Shown piece after piece: positions 16,119-18,583 of a stretch of DNA of 18,583 nt. Where the stretch lies: the NCBI GenBank assembly GCA_023412755.1, contig JAEZCB010000073.1, forward strand, positions 1 to 18,583, read 5' to 3'. Every line of letters starts with the position of its first letter. Positions within the stretch are counted from its first letter, which is position 1. Both the position numbers and the translations under genes were made by a program. The DNA comes from Bacteroidota bacterium (GTDB lineage: Bacteria; Bacteroidota; Bacteroidia; Flavobacteriales_F; PHOS-HE28). The notes below the pieces were generated by a model that saw nothing but the letters and a program-made list of their open reading frames with translations, did no database searches and was not told where the DNA came from.

Positions 16119-17143
16119 TCGCTGTGTTCTTTTATGATAGTTATGGCATGTGTGATGTCCCCGTCGCTAAGGTCCAGATGGGTCACCATCCGCACCATTC
16201 CCGGGCCAAATGCGTGGGCCAGTATACCATGGTCTTGAAGATACGCGATGAAGGGTGCCAGGCGGTCCGCATCACGCAGCGTGAATATCACGATGTTGGT
16301 CTCCACCGGCAGTACCGTGGCGATATGGTCCATGGATGCAAGGGCTTCGGCCAGCATCCTTGCGCGCCTATGATCTTCCTTGAGCAATGGCAGATTATGG
16401 TCCAGCGCATGGTGGCATGCAGCGGCAAACAAACCCACCTGCCTCATGCCTCCCCCCAGCCTTTTGCGCACCCGCCGTGCCTGGTGCATCATGGCCGCGG
16501 ATCCAACCAGAACTGAACCCACCGGCGCTCCAAGACCTTTGCTCAGGCAGATCGACACAGTGTCAAAACGGCGTCCCCAATCCAACGGATCTTCGCCAGT
16601 GGCAGCAAGTGCATTGAAGATCCTCGCACCATCCAGATGCAGAGCAAGTGTATATTCCCGGCACACTTCGCGGATGCGGTCCACTTCCTTCAGATCCCAT
16701 ACCGACCCGCCTCCCCGGTTATTCGAATTCTCGATGTTCACCAGCCGCGTGCGGGCCAGGTAATGTGCTTTCGGATCATTGATCGCCGCCTTCACCTGAT
16801 CCACAGCAAATCTTCCGCGATCGCTGGGCAGCAACTTCACCGAACAGCCACTGGTGGCCATCATTCCTCCACCTTCGTAACGGTAGATATGGGCACCCTC
16901 ATCACAGATCACCTCATCGCCAGGGCGTGTGTGTATGTTGATCGCGATCTGGTTCGTCATGGTGCCACTTGGACAGAAAAGACCTGCCTCATGTCCGAAC
17001 ATCTTCGCAAGGCGCTCCTCCAAGGAATTCACCGTTGGATCCTCGCCAAAGACATCATCTCCCACGGCAGCGTTGGCGATGGCCTCGCGCATGGCAGGTG
17101 AGGGCCGTGTAACGGTGTCGGATCGCAGATCGATCGTGCGCAT
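16115..17143 (-). CDS. ltaE: Low-specificity L-threonine aldolase
   Basis: This PLP enzyme of fold type I cleaves L-threonine and L-allo-threonine to glycine and acetaldehyde. Starting at ATG 17143 it has 342 residues and the expected N-terminus 'MRTIDLRSDTVTRPSPAMRE'; the longer frame begins with TTG at 17155 and adds four residues. Motifs include DDVFGEDPTVNSLE (29-42), CPSGTMTNQIAI (57-68), His84 in DEGAHIYRYE (stacks on PLP), HLDGAR (169-174, Asp171) and the PLP-lysine Lys202 in SICLSKGLGAPVGS. It heads a coupled unit with a lipoprotein and a sensor kinase, an unusual partnership for a metabolic enzyme. The TerB-like gene ends 42 bases upstream on the same strand and may be part of the same transcript. 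Confidence 0.95.
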   Translation of the reverse strand: MRTIDLRSDTVTRPSPAMREAIANAAVGDDVFGEDPTVNSLEERLAKMFGHEAGLFCPSGTMTNQIAINIHTRPGDEVICDEGAHIYRYEGGGMMATSGCSVKLLPSDRGRFAVDQVKAAINDPKAHYLARTRLVNIENSNNRGGGSVWDLKEVDRIREVCREYTLALHLDGARIFNALAATGEDPLDWGRRFDTVSICLSKGLGAPVGSVLVGSAAMMHQARRVRKRLGGGMRQVGLFAAACHHALDHNLPLLKEDHRRARMLAEALASMDHIATVLPVETNIVIFTLRDADRLAPFIAYLQDHGILAHAFGPGMVRMVTHLDLSDGDITHAITIIKEHSE

Positions 17144-17185
17144 GCGAGGCGCCAAGATAGCGCCACGGGCTGCTGGCCAGTGGGA

Positions 17186-17572
17186 TCAGCCCAGATGTTC
17201 GCGCAGTTCGATCAGCAGGGGCAACTCTTTCGCATTCACGCCATGGAAGGCGCTGGCCACCGCATTGGCCGCTGCATAGATCAGTTCCCGGCGTTCGGGG
17301 GTAAGGTCGTTCCGGTGGCGGGCCATATAGGCTATGAAAGAATCAAAGGCTCCTTCCACGGATGCACCCCGATCCGCCAGCACATCGAACTCGAACTCCG
17401 TTATATACGCTTGATCGGTCCCGAAATGATCGGTGGTCACTTCGACCGGAACAAGCAGCTCGCTCACCACCCGTTTCAGTGTGGCCACCTCCTTTTCATT
17501 CACCGTGCCATCGGCCGCAGCGATAGCATAGAGCAGGCGGCCCAGTTCCTTATAGAAAAGTTGTGCTTCCAT
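17186..17572 (-). CDS. TerB-like helical domain protein
   Basis: This 128-residue, mostly helical cytosolic protein has no signal peptide. Its N-terminal 'LGRLLYAIAAADGTVNEKEV' (10-29) is the acidic TerB/DnaJ-N-like motif, in which Asp and Glu may bind a metal. The second helical pair at about 85-110 (AYMARHRNDLTPERRELIYA) is consistent with the seven-helix TerB fold. TerB family members are found in tellurite-resistance loci but also alone as proteins of unknown role; no other ter gene is nearby, so resistance is not claimed. It sits 42 bases upstream of the ltaE start. Three dyad repeats lie in its upstream region, 83 to 229 bases before the start. Confidence 0.75.
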   Translation of the reverse strand: MEAQLFYKELGRLLYAIAAADGTVNEKEVATLKRVVSELLVPVEVTTDHFGTDQAYITEFEFDVLADRGASVEGAFDSFIAYMARHRNDLTPERRELIYAAANAVASAFHGVNAKELPLLIELREHLG

Positions 17573-17654
17573 CGTGGGGTGAAATTGGTGGAAGCTCGAA
17601 GATAAGGAACTGATGAAAGTCAGTTCAGGTTAGGGATTTTCAGAGAATTCGATT

Positions 17655-17671
17655 CACTTGCACAAGCGAAC
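17655..17671. repeat. Dyad repeat, copy 1
   Basis: CACTTGCACAAGCGAAC is centred on CTTG-CA-CAAG and extends as TTC(A)CTTG / CAAG(C)GAA with one mismatch. It is the least symmetric of three related copies upstream of the TerB-like gene. Confidence 0.7.
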
Positions 17672-17722
17672 AAGCCGTATCAGGCTTGGGGCATTTGAGG
17701 ATCAGGGTGCTGCACAATTGCT

Positions 17723-17739
17723 TGCTTGTGCAAGCAAAC
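17723..17739. repeat. Dyad repeat, copy 2
   Basis: TGCTTGTGCAAGCAAAC contains perfect arms TTGCTTG / CAAGCAA around a TG centre. It starts 68 bases after copy 1. Confidence 0.75.
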
Positions 17740-17784
17740 AGGATGTAAAGGCGGGTTCATGAGAACTGGTGTATCGCACTTGTT

Positions 17785-17801
17785 TGCTTGCGCAAGCGAA
17801 C
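17785..17801. repeat. Dyad repeat, copy 3
   Basis: TGCTTGCGCAAGCGAAC extends to the 20-base near-perfect palindrome GTTTGCTTGCGCAAGCGAAC, with one G:T pair. It starts 62 bases after copy 2 and lies just past the stop of the O-methyltransferase gene, so in RNA it could also serve as a 3' hairpin for that gene. Confidence 0.75.
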
Positions 17802-17815
17802 GCATCCGATCCCGT

Positions 17816-18448
17816 TCAACTCTTCCGGCTGATCAACAATCCATCGCGCAACGGAAGTAAGAGGCTCTCCACACGCCGATCAGCGTTCACCTTTTCTGCA
17901 TATCCGGCGAGCGCTCGTGTTTCTTCATCCTCCGGATCCAACACCTTACCACTCCAAAGGACATTATCGGCGATGATCAAACCACCTTTTCGCAAACGAT
18001 CGATCACCAGATCAAAGTAGTTGGAGTAATTCCCTTTGTCCGCATCAATGAACACAAGATCGTAAGGACCTTCAATGTGTGGAATAACTTCCGTGGCGGG
18101 TGCCAGATGCTGATGCACCTTTTCATGCAGACCGGCCTTTCGCAGATAACGATCCACCATCGGTGCAAGTTCCTGGTTGATGTCTATCGTGTGCACGATG
18201 CCGCCTTCGGAAAGTCCTTCTGCCATGCACATGGCACTGTAACCGGTGAAGGTGCCGATGTCGATCACCACTTTTGGGGACAACATCTTGCTGATCATGC
18301 TCAGGAATCGGCCTTGCAAATGACCACTGAGCATCTGCGGCAGATCGATCTTCGCCCTGGTCTCTTCGGCGAGTTCCTTCAGATATGATGGTTCGGGATC
18401 GGAGTGATGTTCCGCATATTCCTCCAGGGCGGGATCAATGGATATCAT
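17816..18448 (-). CDS. SAM-dependent O-methyltransferase
   Basis: This 210-residue protein matches the class I caffeoyl-CoA/catechol O-methyltransferase-like family. The SAM-binding motif is VVIDIGTFTGYSAMCMAEGL (60-79), with acidic Asp89 in HTIDIN. The metal-binding region is FIDADKGNYSNYFD (133-146, Asp135) with Asp161-Asn162 in IIADNVLWSGKV. The N-terminal 'LEEYAEHHSDPEPSYLKEL' matches the bacterial members of the family. The substrate cannot be told from sequence; small catechol-like or hydroxylated aromatic compounds are usual. Its start overlaps the stop of the T9SS cargo gene by ATGA (18445-18448). Confidence 0.93.
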   Translation of the reverse strand: MISIDPALEEYAEHHSDPEPSYLKELAEETRAKIDLPQMLSGHLQGRFLSMISKMLSPKVVIDIGTFTGYSAMCMAEGLSEGGIVHTIDINQELAPMVDRYLRKAGLHEKVHQHLAPATEVIPHIEGPYDLVFIDADKGNYSNYFDLVIDRLRKGGLIIADNVLWSGKVLDPEDEETRALAGYAEKVNADRRVESLLLPLRDGLLISRKS

Positions 18449-18583
18449 TCCAGCTTGATGAACGGTTTGCGCAAAGTTCGTTGATCGGCGCCTGTAATGA
18501 TCACTTCATATCGGCCGGGGGCAAGATCCTTCACATGAAGCACACCATCCAGCGGTACATGGGAGTCCTGCACGATCCTTCCC
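18445..18583 (-). CDS. C-terminal end of a T9SS-secreted protein (partial)
   Basis: Only the last 45 residues are in the window; the gene enters from the right edge. They read 'GRIVQDSHVPLDGVLHVKDL' and 'APGRYEVIITGADQRTLRKP', then FIKLE and the stop. This is the second half of a type-A T9SS sorting domain (G-x-x-L x-V-x-x-L-x-x-G-x-Y x-V, then a charged strand ending KLE). The rest of the protein and its function cannot be seen. The stop codon overlaps the O-methyltransferase start by 4 bases. Confidence 0.75.
   Translation of the reverse strand, partial: GRIVQDSHVPLDGVLHVKDLAPGRYEVIITGADQRTLRKPFIKLE

Noticed and set aside
17655..17801. Possible CRISPR array because of three repeats spaced 62-68 bases
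   Set aside because: The repeats are only 17 bases, vary in sequence, number three, and no cas gene is nearby.

Overview
The window looks like a chromosomal segment of a Bacteroidota member, most likely in the Flavobacteriales. The grounds are two proteins ending in type IX secretion (T9SS) type-A sorting domains, a two-component-regulator-type beta-propeller, a PorV/PorQ-like outer-membrane protein, a PafA-type phosphatase, an Obg GTPase without the long C-terminal extension, and several start regions with the TAnnTTTG promoter motif. No rRNA, tRNA, transposase, phage gene or CRISPR array was seen. The sequence is dense with GATC.

Layout. 1-1561 (minus): N-terminal part of a propeller sensor gene that runs off the left edge and carries an in-frame stop and a frameshift. 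1612-1639: strong hairpin. 1692-3723 (minus): a two-gene unit for a beta-helix secreted protein and a three-repeat T9SS protein. 3724-4093: 370-base divergent intergenic region with clustered GATCAA words. 4094-4852 (plus): exported deiodinase-like thioredoxin-fold protein with Ser at the usual Sec/Cys position. 4860-7837 (minus): PorV/PorQ-like protein and a helix-hairpin-helix plus beta-barrel protein, overlapping by 4 nt. 7958-12598 (plus): hpt, adk, obgE, a PAP2 phosphatase, a 53-codon CrcB/FluC-like remnant and a PafA-like alkaline phosphatase, tightly packed with several ATGA overlaps. 12686-13996 (plus): OmpA-family protein. 14005-17143 (minus): threonine aldolase, small lipoprotein and sensor histidine kinase, joined by ATGA overlaps. 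17186-17572 (minus): TerB-like protein. 17655-17801: three copies of a dyad-symmetric repeat. 17816-18448 (minus): O-methyltransferase, overlapping the end of a T9SS cargo gene that enters from the right edge.

How the genes fit together. hpt and adk serve purine salvage and nucleotide balance, and obgE serves ribosome assembly. PAP2 and PafA are phosphatases acting at the membrane and in the periplasm; the CrcB-like fragment lies between them with translational coupling on both sides. The rest is mostly envelope: secreted T9SS cargo, outer-membrane barrels, a peptidoglycan-binding OmpA protein, a lipoprotein and a membrane sensor kinase.

I did not find a convincing new multi-gene defence or biosynthetic system. 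The points most worth checking are the CrcB mini-gene, the Ser-substituted deiodinase-like protein, the obgE gene with no ATG, GTG or TTG start before its conserved N-terminus, the three-copy palindrome upstream of the TerB-like gene, and the doubly broken propeller gene.
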